Source of the DNA: an uncultured Erythrobacter sp.
GTDB lineage: Bacteria; Pseudomonadota; Alphaproteobacteria; Sphingomonadales; Sphingomonadaceae
DNA: 64,000 nucleotides
Reading direction: 5' to 3'
Assembly (NCBI GenBank): GCA_947503155.1
Contig: CANNCL010000004.1
Span: forward strand, 248,001-312,000
In this document: positions 56,116 to 64,000 of the stretch, in pieces
Layout of the letters: each line of letters opens with the position of its first letter
Position numbering within the stretch: position 1 is the stretch's first letter
Translations under genes and position numbers: made by a program
The notes under the pieces: model-generated
Seen by the model: the letters and a program-made list of their open reading frames with translations, nothing else
What the model was told of the DNA's origin: nothing
The model's database searches: none

Positions 56116-57013
56116 ACGCAGCGGCGGCACCGGTGTGCGCCGCGCCGCTAAATCGCAAAGCCGCGCCGCCGGTGCGCGCCGTGCCAAGGCCAAAACAAGC
56201 AGCATTGTCGACCGGATGATGGGCGTTCTGCCTTTCACCGAGGAACAATGGAGCACGATCTGGCTGACGCTGATCATTGGCGGCGCAGTCGGCCTTGCAT
56301 TCGTAATCGCCAATCTCGCCGGCGTGCCCGCAATGGCTCATGCTCAAGTATCAGCGATGGCATCAGATGCCGGGTTTGAGGTGAAGCATGTCCGCGTAAC
56401 CGGCACGAACCGGATGGACGAACGCCAAGTCTATGCCCGCGCACTGGCTCAAAAAGACCGGCCCATGCCGCAAGTCGAGATAGAGGCGCTGCGCGATGAA
56501 TTGCTGGACCTGCCTTGGGTCAAGGATGCGCGGGTTTCGATCCAGCTGCCATCGACGCTGGCCATCGATATTGTTGAGCGCGAACCGCATGCGGTTTTGC
56601 AAAAGCCAGACCGTTTGGTGCTGATTGATGCCGAGGGCGCAGAATTGGAACCGGTAACACAGGATGCGGCCGCTGAAATGCTGCGTATCTCTGGTCCCGG
56701 CGCTGCAAAGCAGGTCGCCCCGCTTGACCGATTGCTCGCCTCTGCGCCCGCTCTAGGTCCGCAAGTCGAAGGCGCAGAATGGGTCGGCAATCGCCGCTGG
56801 AACCTTTCTTTTAGAAGCGGTCAGGTGCTCGCTTTGCCAGAGGGTAAAGATGAATCCGCCAGCGCGCTGGTGAAATTTGCGCGCATGGATGGCCAAAACC
56901 GCTTGCTTGGCGGACAGGTCGCGACATTCGATATGCGGTCGCCGCCGCGTATCTATATGCGCGTGCCGGGCCGCGCGGATGCGGTCGAACTCAGCGCGGC
57001 TGAGAACCGGTAA
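56102..57013 (+). CDS. ftsQ: Division protein FtsQ
   Basis: 303 residues. The cytoplasmic start is very basic (about 50 residues rich in Arg, Ala and Lys), then one membrane helix (WLTLIIGGAVGLAFVIANLAG). The POTRA domain begins FEVKHVRVTGTNRMDE, and the FtsQ beta domain contains LPSTLAIDIVEREPHAVLQ. The ATG at 56102 follows GGGAGGCGGG within ddl. Scaffolds FtsB/FtsL. Confidence 0.94.
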   Translation: MAKIKRSGGTGVRRAAKSQSRAAGARRAKAKTSSIVDRMMGVLPFTEEQWSTIWLTLIIGGAVGLAFVIANLAGVPAMAHAQVSAMASDAGFEVKHVRVTGTNRMDERQVYARALAQKDRPMPQVEIEALRDELLDLPWVKDARVSIQLPSTLAIDIVEREPHAVLQKPDRLVLIDAEGAELEPVTQDAAAEMLRISGPGAAKQVAPLDRLLASAPALGPQVEGAEWVGNRRWNLSFRSGQVLALPEGKDESASALVKFARMDGQNRLLGGQVATFDMRSPPRIYMRVPGRADAVELSAAENR

Positions 57014-58374
57014 TGGCCAACAGTAAAGCCGCCTCCAAATCCGCCTCCAAATCCGCCTCCAAATCAGTCGCCGCAAAGGCGCGCCTTGCCAAGATTTTCG
57101 GCGCTGTGAATGTCGGGTCATTCCGCATTTCTGCGATGATCATGGGGGAAACCGAAACCGGTGATCTGGTTGTGCTGGGATCGGGTCACCGCGCCAGTCA
57201 GGGTATCAAACGCGGCTATGTCACCGATATGAAGGCGGCGACCTATGCGATCCGCGATGCGGTGGAACGCGCGGAAAAGAACGCTGGGACCAGCGTGCAG
57301 AGCGTTTGGATCGCTTGCGCCGGTGCGGGGCTGAAAAGCACAGTCTCCAATGTCGAAATTGAGATCGGCGGGCGGCGTATTGAAGAGGAAGATGTTGAGC
57401 ATCTGCTGATCGAAGCGCGCGATATGATTCAGCCTGATGGGCGGACAGTTCTGCATGCACAGCCTGCGCATTACACATTGGACGGGGCGCATGGCGTTGC
57501 CAATCCGCGCGGGCTTCATGCTGAACGGCTTGGCGTGGATGTGCATGTGATGCTGGCCGATGGCGCGCCGGTGCGCAACCTGATGGAAGCGGTCCAGAAC
57601 GCGCATCTTGAGGTCGAAGCGGTTGTCGCGGCGCCGCTTGCGTCTGGTTATGCGTGTCTTTCTGAGGAAGAGCGCGAACTTGGCGTGGCTCTGGTGGAAA
57701 TCGGCAGCGATGTCACCAATGTGTCGGTCTTTGCCGCTGGAATGTTGCTGGGCCTGCGCGCGATCCCGATGGGGTCGGGCGATATTACGGATGCGGTTGC
57801 GAGTGCATTTGGCATCCGCCGCTTTCAGGCAGAGCGTTTGAAATGCGTCTCCGGCTCCGCCATCGCATCGCCCAGCGATCACCGCGAAATGATCCCGGTA
57901 CACGGACCCAATGAAGGGGCAGGCGGCGAACCGTCCGGCCCGCAAGCACGCGGAGCGGATGATAAGAACCGCATTGCCCGCGCCGAACTCATATCGGTTA
58001 TCACGCAAAGCCAAGCGCAGATCATCGGTGAAATCGGTAAAGCTCTGAAAGAAATGGGCTTTACGGGGGCGCGCGCGGGTCAGGTTGTGCTAACCGGCGG
58101 CGGCGCAGAGCTTGCCGGACTTGCCGAATTTACACAAAGCGCGCTGGCAATGCCGGTGCGGATCGGGCGCGCGCCAACGTTAACCGGCCTGCCAGAAGCG
58201 CATGCGACGCCGGGCTTTGCGGGATTGGCCGGCCTATGCCTTTACGCCGCAGAGGACCCCATCGACATCCGCACAATCGGTGCGCGTTTCACCAGCGGCG
58301 CCGCGTTCGGCAGCTCGATCGGAGCGACATTTGCGCTGTCCCGTTGGTTTAGAGCGGTGCGTGAATATTTCTAG
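57013..58374 (+). CDS. ftsA: Division protein FtsA
   Basis: 453 residues, actin-like membrane tether of FtsZ. The start carries an Ala-Ser-Lys-Ser repeat unlike most FtsA proteins. It is followed by KIFGAVNVGSFRISAMIMGE (phosphate-1 region), the 1C domain, EIGSDVTNVSVFAAG (phosphate-2) and VVLTGGGAELAGL (adenosine). The C-terminal amphipathic helix ends RWFRAVREYF. Its first base is the last of the ftsQ stop; ftsZ follows after 196 nt. Confidence 0.96.
   Translation: MANSKAASKSASKSASKSVAAKARLAKIFGAVNVGSFRISAMIMGETETGDLVVLGSGHRASQGIKRGYVTDMKAATYAIRDAVERAEKNAGTSVQSVWIACAGAGLKSTVSNVEIEIGGRRIEEEDVEHLLIEARDMIQPDGRTVLHAQPAHYTLDGAHGVANPRGLHAERLGVDVHVMLADGAPVRNLMEAVQNAHLEVEAVVAAPLASGYACLSEEERELGVALVEIGSDVTNVSVFAAGMLLGLRAIPMGSGDITDAVASAFGIRRFQAERLKCVSGSAIASPSDHREMIPVHGPNEGAGGEPSGPQARGADDKNRIARAELISVITQSQAQIIGEIGKALKEMGFTGARAGQVVLTGGGAELAGLAEFTQSALAMPVRIGRAPTLTGLPEAHATPGFAGLAGLCLYAAEDPIDIRTIGARFTSGAAFGSSIGATFALSRWFRAVREYF
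57031..57066 (+). repeat. 12-nt tandem repeat at the start of ftsA
   Basis: Three units of GCCTCCAAATCC (the last ending CA) encode Ala-Ser-Lys-Ser repeated directly after the fifth codon of ftsA. Confidence 0.9.
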
Positions 58375-58401
58375 AATTTGCCAACTTGTTACAAGCGTAG
58401 G

Positions 58402-58455
58402 GATTCAAACACCGCGCTCTATGGTGTATGAGGGTTAATAGTCGCCTGTGGATAA
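58402..58455 (+). promoter_or_regulatory. ftsZ control region: GANTC site and DnaA box
   Basis: GATTC at 58402-58406 is a CcrM-type methylation site (GANTC). TGTGGATAA at 58447-58455 is an exact inverse of the DnaA box TTATCCACA. Both lie in the 196-nt gap between ftsA and ftsZ, about 120-170 nt before the ftsZ start. In Caulobacter crescentus DnaA and GANTC methylation activate ftsZ; that the same holds here is inference. Confidence 0.5.
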
Positions 58456-58570
58456 GGAATTCTGCGGGATAACAGGCGCATTGCGAATGTGTCACAGACA
58501 TTAAGACGTAGGAAAGCCGCGCAAAATTCGGAGCGCTAATGCCCGAAACTGCGTCTGGAGGAATAAAGCG

Positions 58571-60487
58571 ATGAGCATCAATATTGGACCAGCAGGCACT
58601 GACGATCTGCGCCCTAAGATCACCGTAATCGGGGTTGGCGGCGCAGGCGGCAATGCGATTGGCAACATGATCGCCTCTGAAATCGAAGGCGTCGAATTTA
58701 TCGTCGTCAACACTGACGCGCAGGCATTGAGCACCAGCTCTGCCGAAACGCGCATTCAGCTTGGGCCAGACATCACTGGTGGTTTGGGCGCGGGTGCCCG
58801 GCCCGAAGTCGGCAAAGCAGCCGCCGAAGAGACGGTCGCTGACATCGAAGCCGCGCTCGAAGGCGTGAACATGGTCTTCATCGCCGCAGGTATGGGCGGC
58901 GGCACCGGCACCGGCGCTGCGCCCGTGATCGCGGAAGCGGCACGGCGCAAAGGCGTGTTGACCGTAGGTGTGGTGACGAAACCGTTCCTGTTCGAAGGCA
59001 CGCGGCGGATGCGCGCGGCAGAGGCTGGCATCGCCGAATTGCAGGATCACGTCGACACGCTGATCGTGATCCCGAACCAAAACCTGTTCTTGGTCGCGAA
59101 ACCAGAGACAACATTCAAAGAAGCGTTCGAACTTGCCGACGAAGTTCTGCAACAAGGCGTTCGTTCGATCACCGATCTGATGGTGATGCCGGGCCTCATC
59201 AATCTCGATTTCGCTGATGTCCGCTCTGTCATGAGCGAAATGGGCAAGGCGATGATGGGCACAGGCGAGGGCGAGGGCGAGAACCGCGCGCTCGACGCGG
59301 CGGAAATGGCGATCGCCAACCCGCTGCTCGACGGTGTCAGTATGCAAGGAGCCAAAGGTGTAATCATCTCGATCATCGGCGGCGAAGATATGAAGCTGAT
59401 GGAAGTGGATGAGGCCGCGAACCATATTCGCGATCTGGTTGACGAAGATGCCAACATTATTTGGGGCAGCGCATTTAACCCTGACCTTTCCGGCAAAATC
59501 CGCGTTTCTGTGGTGGCAACCGGCATTGAACAGACCGCGGGCGGTGAAACACCGCGGACCAATCCTTCGTCTTTGTCTAGCTCGCGCGCGCCAAAACGGC
59601 CTGTGTTGGACCTGACGGGCGGCACTGAGGGCGCAGCGGCAAGCGCGGCTGAAATGGCTTTGGACGCTGAGCCTGAGCCCGCATCAGAGCCGGTCATCGA
59701 GCTTACACCCCCAAGCGCGCCGGTCATTCCCGACCCGGTCACAGAAGCGATGGCGGCTGAAGACGAATATGACGATCAGGATCACGCTGACGACCAAGAT
59801 GACGATCACGCTGAGGAGCATTCTGACGAGCTTGAGGCTGACGACGGCCCTAGTGCGGGGAATGAACCCTTCGATCTGAGCGGTATGCAGGCCGGCGATG
59901 AAATGGGTGACGACGGCGATGATGTGGACGGTATTGTCGATCCACTGGCCGGGCTTCGCGGGGCGGAGGAAGAGGATGGTCTCGACGAAACACTCGATGA
60001 TCCTGCTGATGACAGCCATTTTGGCAGCGCAGCCGATGACGGGTTTTCCGGCAGCCTAGATGGGCCAGCGGCCGAAACAGATAGCGAAGATGGCGGCGAA
60101 ACGCTCGAACTCGGCGGCGACTATGCCGAATATCAAGAGCTTGGCACCGATGAGCAAAGCGATGGCGAACTAGGCGAAGCGCAAGATGACTTGCTTGCCG
60201 ATGCCGACCGATTGGCTGCGGAGAATAAGCCGGTTGAGGCGCGCCTTGGCGGCGGACGCCGTGCTGGTATTCTGGGGTCTGGCGGCGATGCCGCAGATGC
60301 GGGCGGCGCTGCGTCTTCTGGTGGAAGCGGATCAGGTGGGGGAGCCGCTGGCGGCAGCACCCTGTTCGAACGCATGGCCAATCTCTCGCGTTCATCCAGC
60401 TCTGACGAAGACGATGATGATGAAGACGGCGATGATGCGCCCGCACTCAGCATCCCGCGTTTTCTGGGCCGGCAAAACAATCAATAA
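58571..60487 (+). CDS. ftsZ: Cell-division GTPase FtsZ with an unusually long acidic linker
   Basis: 638 residues. The tubulin-like core is residues 13-320: [17 protein letters not shown], the G-box GGGTGTG at 109-115, and the catalytic T7 loop [12 protein letters not shown] linker of about 300 residues (320-622) follows, rich in Asp, Glu, Gly and Ser, with an Asp/His-rich tract around residues 398-420. The end is [13 protein letters not shown], the conserved tail that binds FtsA. Typical FtsZ is 380-510 residues. The sequence [13 protein letters not shown] before the tail is shared by Sphingomonadales. Confidence 0.97.
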   Translation: MSINIGPAGTDDLRPKITVIGVGGAGGNAIGNMIASEIEGVEFIVVNTDAQALSTSSAETRIQLGPDITGGLGAGARPEVGKAAAEETVADIEAALEGVNMVFIAAGMGGGTGTGAAPVIAEAARRKGVLTVGVVTKPFLFEGTRRMRAAEAGIAELQDHVDTLIVIPNQNLFLVAKPETTFKEAFELADEVLQQGVRSITDLMVMPGLINLDFADVRSVMSEMGKAMMGTGEGEGENRALDAAEMAIANPLLDGVSMQGAKGVIISIIGGEDMKLMEVDEAANHIRDLVDEDANIIWGSAFNPDLSGKIRVSVVATGIEQTAGGETPRTNPSSLSSSRAPKRPVLDLTGGTEGAAASAAEMALDAEPEPASEPVIELTPPSAPVIPDPVTEAMAAEDEYDDQDHADDQDDDHAEEHSDELEADDGPSAGNEPFDLSGMQAGDEMGDDGDDVDGIVDPLAGLRGAEEEDGLDETLDDPADDSHFGSAADDGFSGSLDGPAAETDSEDGGETLELGGDYAEYQELGTDEQSDGELGEAQDDLLADADRLAAENKPVEARLGGGRRAGILGSGGDAADAGGAASSGGSGSGGGAAGGSTLFERMANLSRSSSSDEDDDDEDGDDAPALSIPRFLGRQNNQ

Positions 60488-60559
60488 TTCGCGCGCGGAA
60501 TTCTAAAACGGAATTCTGAGCCGGGCTGAAAGTCGCTTTACCCGGCGCGCCGTGCGGTT

Positions 60560-60577
60560 CGCCCTGCGTTCAGGGCG
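60560..60577 (+). terminator. Hairpin after ftsZ, possible terminator
   Basis: A perfect 7-bp stem (CGCCCTG with CAGGGCG) and a 4-nt loop, about 70 nt after the ftsZ stop. No T run follows, so it may act as a Rho-assisted or attenuating structure rather than a true intrinsic terminator. Confidence 0.35.
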
Positions 60578-60620
60578 CGCGGGCTAGCCTTGATCCAAAT
60601 TTCGGTTAGCGGACCTGTTT

Positions 60621-62168
60621 GTGAGAACCTTTTTTATCTTGGCCAGCTTGGCCGTATTTGCCGCGCCTCAGATTGCGCCAGCACCGCTGCGCGCACAGGC
60701 CCCAACTGCGCGCGAAGTAGTGCAGCCGCTCCCATCGCCAGAAGTGCAACGCCTTAACCGCGCACTTCTGGAATTGGCTCGCCGACCGCGCCGATTGAGC
60801 GCTCTGCTCGAAGCCGGAGATGCTTCGCTGGCGGTCAATGATCATGACGCGGCGATTGGTTTTTATGGCCGCGCGGCAGAAATTGAACCGGACGATCCGC
60901 GCGTTAAGCTGGGTTTGGCGCGGGTTTATTTGCGCTCTGGCCGTCCGGTAGAGGCGATCCCATTGTTCAACGCCGCGCGCAGCGCCGGAGCGCCCGCGCG
61001 CGATGTGCTGAGCGATTCTGCGCTCGCTTTCGATTTGGTCGGCGATCAGGCGTCGGCTCAGACCGCTTATGCCCGCGCGATCGAACTGAACCCCGGCGAC
61101 GATGAAGCGCGCCGCCGATTGGCGCTCAGCTACGCGATTTCCGGCAATGAAGATGGCTTTCAAACCATTCTGGCCCCGCTCATAGAAGCGCGCGACGTTG
61201 CGGCATTTCGTGCGCGCGCCTTTGGCCTTGCGATTATGGGGGAACAAGAACGTGCGGAAGGTATCGTTGATGCGGTGATGCCGCGCGATCTGGCGACGCG
61301 GATCAATCCTTATCTCGCCTATATGCCGCGCCTCACACCGGCGCAACAGGCCGCCGCAGCCAATCTCGGCATATTCCCGCGCGCCGCCGATATCGGGCGC
61401 GAAAATCCGCGAATTGCCCGCTTTGCCCGCGAAGGCGCGGCGGGCGCGCTGTTGGAACCGGCTGGCACGCCATTGGGGTCGCCGCCCATTGCCGCCGATG
61501 CAAGCAGCACTCAAAGCAGCGCCATCGAAACCGTCACGCAGGAGGTTGTGCAATCGCAACCCGAACCGGCTGACACAAATGCGGTTTTCGCCGCGGCAGA
61601 GCCCCAAAATGTGCCTGATCCGTCCGCGCGTCCCGGCTTTGACTTAGCGCGTTCGACTGAGACTGCGCCAGCGAGTGCCGCTTTGCCCCAGATTGCGACC
61701 ACGCAAACCACGCAAACCACGCAAACCGCAGAAACCGTTCAGCAACCCGCCGCAAGCGTTGCAGACGCATTCGCCGATCTTGGCGGCGGCGAAATGCCGA
61801 ATGCACGGCCAACCGGCCAAGCGGTTGATATCGCCGCCATCGATGTCCCGCGAGAGGCGCGCCCAGAACCGGAGGCTGCCGAACCAGCAGAGCCAGAACA
61901 TCCGCGCCGCATCTGGGTGCAATTGGCCACCGGGCGCGATGTTTCGGCATTGCGGTTTGATTGGCGGCGTTTTAACCGGCGCGCACCAGACTTGCTCGGT
62001 AATTTTGAGCCGCATGTTACCCCGTGGGGCCAGGCTAACCGTTTGTTGGCAGGTCCGCTGGATAGCCGCGCCGATGCGCGGGCATTGATCAATGCTCTGG
62101 CGCAAGAGGGTGTGGACACTTTCGCCTATACAAGTCCAGAAGGCACGGAAATACAGCAGCTTAGATAG
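60621..62168 (+). CDS. Exported TPR- and SPOR-domain protein
   Basis: 515 residues from a GTG at 60621. A signal peptide (RTFFILASLAVFAAPQIA) leads to tetratricopeptide repeats at about 60-190 (NDHDAAIGFYGRAAEIEPDD, YLRSGRPVEAIPLFNAA, TAYARAIELNPGDDEAR). A long low-complexity Ala/Pro/Glu linker with a Thr-Gln repeat follows, and a C-terminal SPOR domain starts at about 435 (RRIWVQLATGRD to the end). SPOR binding to septal glycan, with a TPR partner arm, suggests a cell-division or wall-remodelling scaffold, in keeping with its place after ftsZ. No named orthologue recognised. Confidence 0.85.
   Translation: MRTFFILASLAVFAAPQIAPAPLRAQAPTAREVVQPLPSPEVQRLNRALLELARRPRRLSALLEAGDASLAVNDHDAAIGFYGRAAEIEPDDPRVKLGLARVYLRSGRPVEAIPLFNAARSAGAPARDVLSDSALAFDLVGDQASAQTAYARAIELNPGDDEARRRLALSYAISGNEDGFQTILAPLIEARDVAAFRARAFGLAIMGEQERAEGIVDAVMPRDLATRINPYLAYMPRLTPAQQAAAANLGIFPRAADIGRENPRIARFAREGAAGALLEPAGTPLGSPPIAADASSTQSSAIETVTQEVVQSQPEPADTNAVFAAAEPQNVPDPSARPGFDLARSTETAPASAALPQIATTQTTQTTQTAETVQQPAASVADAFADLGGGEMPNARPTGQAVDIAAIDVPREARPEPEAAEPAEPEHPRRIWVQLATGRDVSALRFDWRRFNRRAPDLLGNFEPHVTPWGQANRLLAGPLDSRADARALINALAQEGVDTFAYTSPEGTEIQQLR
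61698..61724 (+). repeat. 9-nt tandem repeat in the TPR-SPOR gene
   Basis: Three exact units of ACCACGCAA encode a Thr-Thr-Gln repeat in the linker between the TPR and SPOR domains. Confidence 0.85.
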
Positions 62169-62277
62169 AAAATCGAGGTCATCCCCGGCTTTCTTTGCAC
62201 AAGCTTTGAACAGGTGAAATGGGTTCTCCCCAGCGCGCCGAACCCGCCGCATTGCCAAGGTGCGGGGTTAACGGGCA

Positions 62278-62296
62278 TTTGCATTGCCGATGCAAA
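62278..62296. promoter_or_regulatory. Perfect inverted repeat upstream of the YbjN gene
   Basis: TTTGCAT and ATGCAAA around a 5-nt centre, 76 nt before the ATG at 62373. The 204-nt spacer also has GGGTTC/GAACCC at 62221-62245. Operator or leader hairpin; no way to tell from sequence alone. Confidence 0.35.
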
Positions 62297-62372
62297 ACAC
62301 AGCCCCCCTATTCGCCGCTTCTTGGCCATCAGCCTGTCTTCGGGCCGCCCTTGCCACGCCAATGGTTCGGTC

Positions 62373-62879
62373 ATGAGACAGCGCGAGGCCGAATATACAG
62401 CGAATGAAGACGCCGCACCGGTCGACATGCTCGCCGCCCTGTTTGAGGCGCGCGGTTGGGACTGCGAAGTGGTCGCCGATGATGAGATGGTCGGCGAAGT
62501 GCAGGGCAGCTGGACCAAATATCAGTTGCGCGCGGTTTGGCGCCGCGGTGACAATGTCCTGCAATTTCTCTGTTTGCCCGATATTCGCGTCACGGATGAC
62601 AAACGCACCAATGCGCATGAATTGCTCACCCTTGTGAATGAACAGATGTGGCTGGGCCATTTCGACATTTGGTCGAACGGCGATGTGCTGCTCTATCGCC
62701 ACGGGGTTTTGTTGGGGGATGAGGGGACGCTTTCGCTCCAGCAGGCTCAAGCTTTGGTGGAATGCGCGATTGATGAATGCGACCGTTTCTATCCAGCGTT
62801 CCAATTTGTGCTGTGGGGCGACAAGAGCCCGCGCGAAGCCTTGGATGCGGCGATGGTTGACGCGGCAGGGGAAGCGTAG
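62373..62879 (+). CDS. YbjN domain-containing protein
   Basis: 168 residues from the ATG at 62373; the frame is open to 62214 but upstream residues look non-coding. The YbjN-like fold (type III secretion chaperone-like) is seen in VDMLAALFEARGWDCEVVADDE, VLQFLCLPDIRV and LGHFDIWSNGDVLLYRHGVLL. Cytosolic, function unproven; proteins of this type sit before proC in relatives. It lies 30 nt before proC on the same strand. Confidence 0.85.
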   Translation: MRQREAEYTANEDAAPVDMLAALFEARGWDCEVVADDEMVGEVQGSWTKYQLRAVWRRGDNVLQFLCLPDIRVTDDKRTNAHELLTLVNEQMWLGHFDIWSNGDVLLYRHGVLLGDEGTLSLQQAQALVECAIDECDRFYPAFQFVLWGDKSPREALDAAMVDAAGEA

Positions 62880-62909
62880 CCATCTGAGAGATGAAAGGTG
62901 GACGGCGCT

Positions 62910-63719
62910 ATGGCTCAGTTCAATCAGCTTCTGATTATCGGATATGGCAATATGTCGGGCGCAATGCTCGCGGGATGGCTGTCCGCTGGGGTGGAGCCAG
63001 CCCGGTTTGCGGTGCTCAACCGGTCGCAAAAGGACGTGCCAGAGGGCGTGACGCAATATCGCAGCGTTGAAGAAGCGCAGCGCGCGGGCACACATGACGC
63101 GATCATGCTGGGATTTAAACCGCACCAATTGGGCGATGTTGCTCCTGATTTTCAGGGATTGGCGCGCGGCAAGCCGGTCTATTCGCTGCTGGCCGGATTG
63201 ACGGCAGATCAGCTCAGCCGCGCTTTTCCAGAGGCCGCTGCGCATATTCGGGTGATGCCCAACCTTGCCTGCCGCATCAACAAATCGCCGATCATCTTGT
63301 TTGAAAGCGGGCTAACTGAGGAACAGCGCGGCGGCGCGTTCGCATTCTTCGATATGCTCGGAAACGCGGTTTGGTTGGCGGATGAGAGCAAGTTTGACCT
63401 TGCCACTGCGCTGGCCGGATCGGGGCCGGGATTTGTGTACCGCTTTATTGACGCGCTGGCGGCGGCCGGGGCGCAATTGGGGCTGGATGCAGAGCAAGCC
63501 GGCAGTCTGGCGCTTGCAATGGTCGACGGGGCTGCGTCGCTGGCTGCGGGGGCCGATATTTCACCGGCAGAGCTGGCCGACCGCGTTGCCAGTCCGGGCG
63601 GGATGACGCGCGAGGGGCTGAATGTGCTCGACGCAGATCAGGCGCTTGCAGAGCTGTTGACGCGCACTTTGCGCGCGACCAGCAATCGCGGCGCAGAATT
63701 GTCAGCGGGCGGGAACTAA
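62910..63719 (+). CDS. proC: Pyrroline-5-carboxylate reductase
   Basis: 269 residues from the ATG at 62910 (AAGGTGG upstream); a GTG at 62898 is in frame four codons before. The NAD(P) motif is LIIGYGNMSGAML. VMPNLACRINKSP and the C-terminal proC signature SPGGMTREGLNVLD with the Ala/Gly-rich helix AGSGPGFVYRFIDAL complete the family. Last step of proline synthesis. Confidence 0.93.
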   Translation: MAQFNQLLIIGYGNMSGAMLAGWLSAGVEPARFAVLNRSQKDVPEGVTQYRSVEEAQRAGTHDAIMLGFKPHQLGDVAPDFQGLARGKPVYSLLAGLTADQLSRAFPEAAAHIRVMPNLACRINKSPIILFESGLTEEQRGGAFAFFDMLGNAVWLADESKFDLATALAGSGPGFVYRFIDALAAAGAQLGLDAEQAGSLALAMVDGAASLAAGADISPAELADRVASPGGMTREGLNVLDADQALAELLTRTLRATSNRGAELSAGGN

Positions 63720-63783
63720 ACACGCCGTTAAGCATATCATCTATGAAACTGAACGAATTTCGACGAAGTGCGTGTGGTTTTGC

Positions 63784-63812
63784 TTGAAAAAGCGTCACAA
63801 AACACCGATATT
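63784..63812 (+). promoter_or_regulatory. Candidate promoter of the BI-1 family gene
   Basis: TTGAAA (63784-63789), 17-nt spacer and GATATT (63807-63812), 54 nt before the ATG at 63867. Read as CTTG-N18-CCGATATT it is also near the alphaproteobacterial heat-shock sigma-32 pattern. Confidence 0.35.
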
Positions 63813-63866
63813 GATGAGTATATGACGCGTATCGTCGCGTCCGGATTGCAAGATAAGGGATCCATA

Positions 63867-64000
63867 ATGGCTGATTGGAAAGATACGCAGCGCTCTGGCC
63901 AAGGTTTTGGTTCAGTTCCGCGCGCGGGCGGCGATATGCAAAGCCGCGCGAATTATGATGAGGGCCTGCGTTCATACATGCTCTCAATCTACAACTACAT
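63867..64000 (+). CDS. Bax inhibitor-1 / YccA family membrane protein, 5' part only
   Basis: Only 44 codons lie in the window. The start MADWKDTQRSGQGFG and the segment YDEGLRSYMLSIYNY, which precedes the first membrane helix, are typical of alphaproteobacterial BI-1/YccA proteins, seven-helix inner-membrane proteins linked to FtsH control and calcium leak in other bacteria. The remainder is beyond the edge. Confidence 0.85.
   Translation, partial: MADWKDTQRSGQGFGSVPRAGGDMQSRANYDEGLRSYMLSIYNY

Noticed and set aside
60606..61607. 333-codon minus-strand frame
   Set aside because: Antisense to the TPR-SPOR gene, which has a signal peptide, TPRs and a SPOR domain.

Overview
The window looks like a chromosomal segment of an alphaproteobacterium of the order Sphingomonadales, most likely Erythrobacteraceae. 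The case rests on protein style and gene order: ispH next to thrB, argS-SPOR-nagZ-scpA-scpB-tatABC, bpt-tamA-tamB, glnB-glnA, a compact mraZ-to-ftsZ cluster, and YbjN-proC-BI-1. GC is roughly 60%, by eye. I cannot name a species. Almost everything is core chromosome. I see no rRNA, tRNA, CRISPR array, insertion sequence, integrase or prophage module.

Layout. 1-2.6 kb: the end of homoserine kinase, ispH and two small envelope proteins. 2.7-9.6 kb: a plus-strand run of argS, a SPOR protein, nagZ, scpA, scpB and tatABC, closed by a strong hairpin. 9.7-15.4 kb: a small exported peptide, an exported amidohydrolase with a 3-hydroxyisobutyrate dehydrogenase-like gene, threonine ammonia-lyase and the N-end-rule transferase Bpt. 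15.4-22 kb: tamA and the very large tamB. 22-28.6 kb: an orphan GH24 lysozyme, an unrecognised HExxH protein, then glnA, glnB (with a sigma-54-like site), argC, an SH3b protein and an M17 aminopeptidase. 28.7-40.5 kb: mixed genes, namely lipoproteins, map, ccmBA, phhA, two duplicated SDR genes with an S9 peptidase, a low-GC GFA-family gene, a DNA glycosylase, a 2Fe-2S ferredoxin, cysK and a membrane protein/lipoprotein pair.

40.9-60.5 kb holds the complete dcw cluster: mraZ, rsmH, ftsL, ftsI, murE, murF, mraY, murD, ftsW, murG, murC, murB, ddl, ftsQ, ftsA, ftsZ. Most junctions overlap by 1-4 nt, so lipid II synthesis, its polymerisation and the divisome are translationally coupled. ftsZ is set apart by a 196-nt gap with an exact DnaA box and a GANTC site. 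Its product has an exceptionally long acidic linker. 60.6-64 kb: a TPR-SPOR protein, YbjN, proC and the start of a Bax-inhibitor-1 family gene cut by the window edge.

I do not see a convincing undescribed multi-gene system. The best leads are the ftsZ control region and FtsZ linker, the HExxH protein, the gene pair in front of mraZ, and in-frame 9- and 12-nt tandem repeats recurring in many envelope and division genes.
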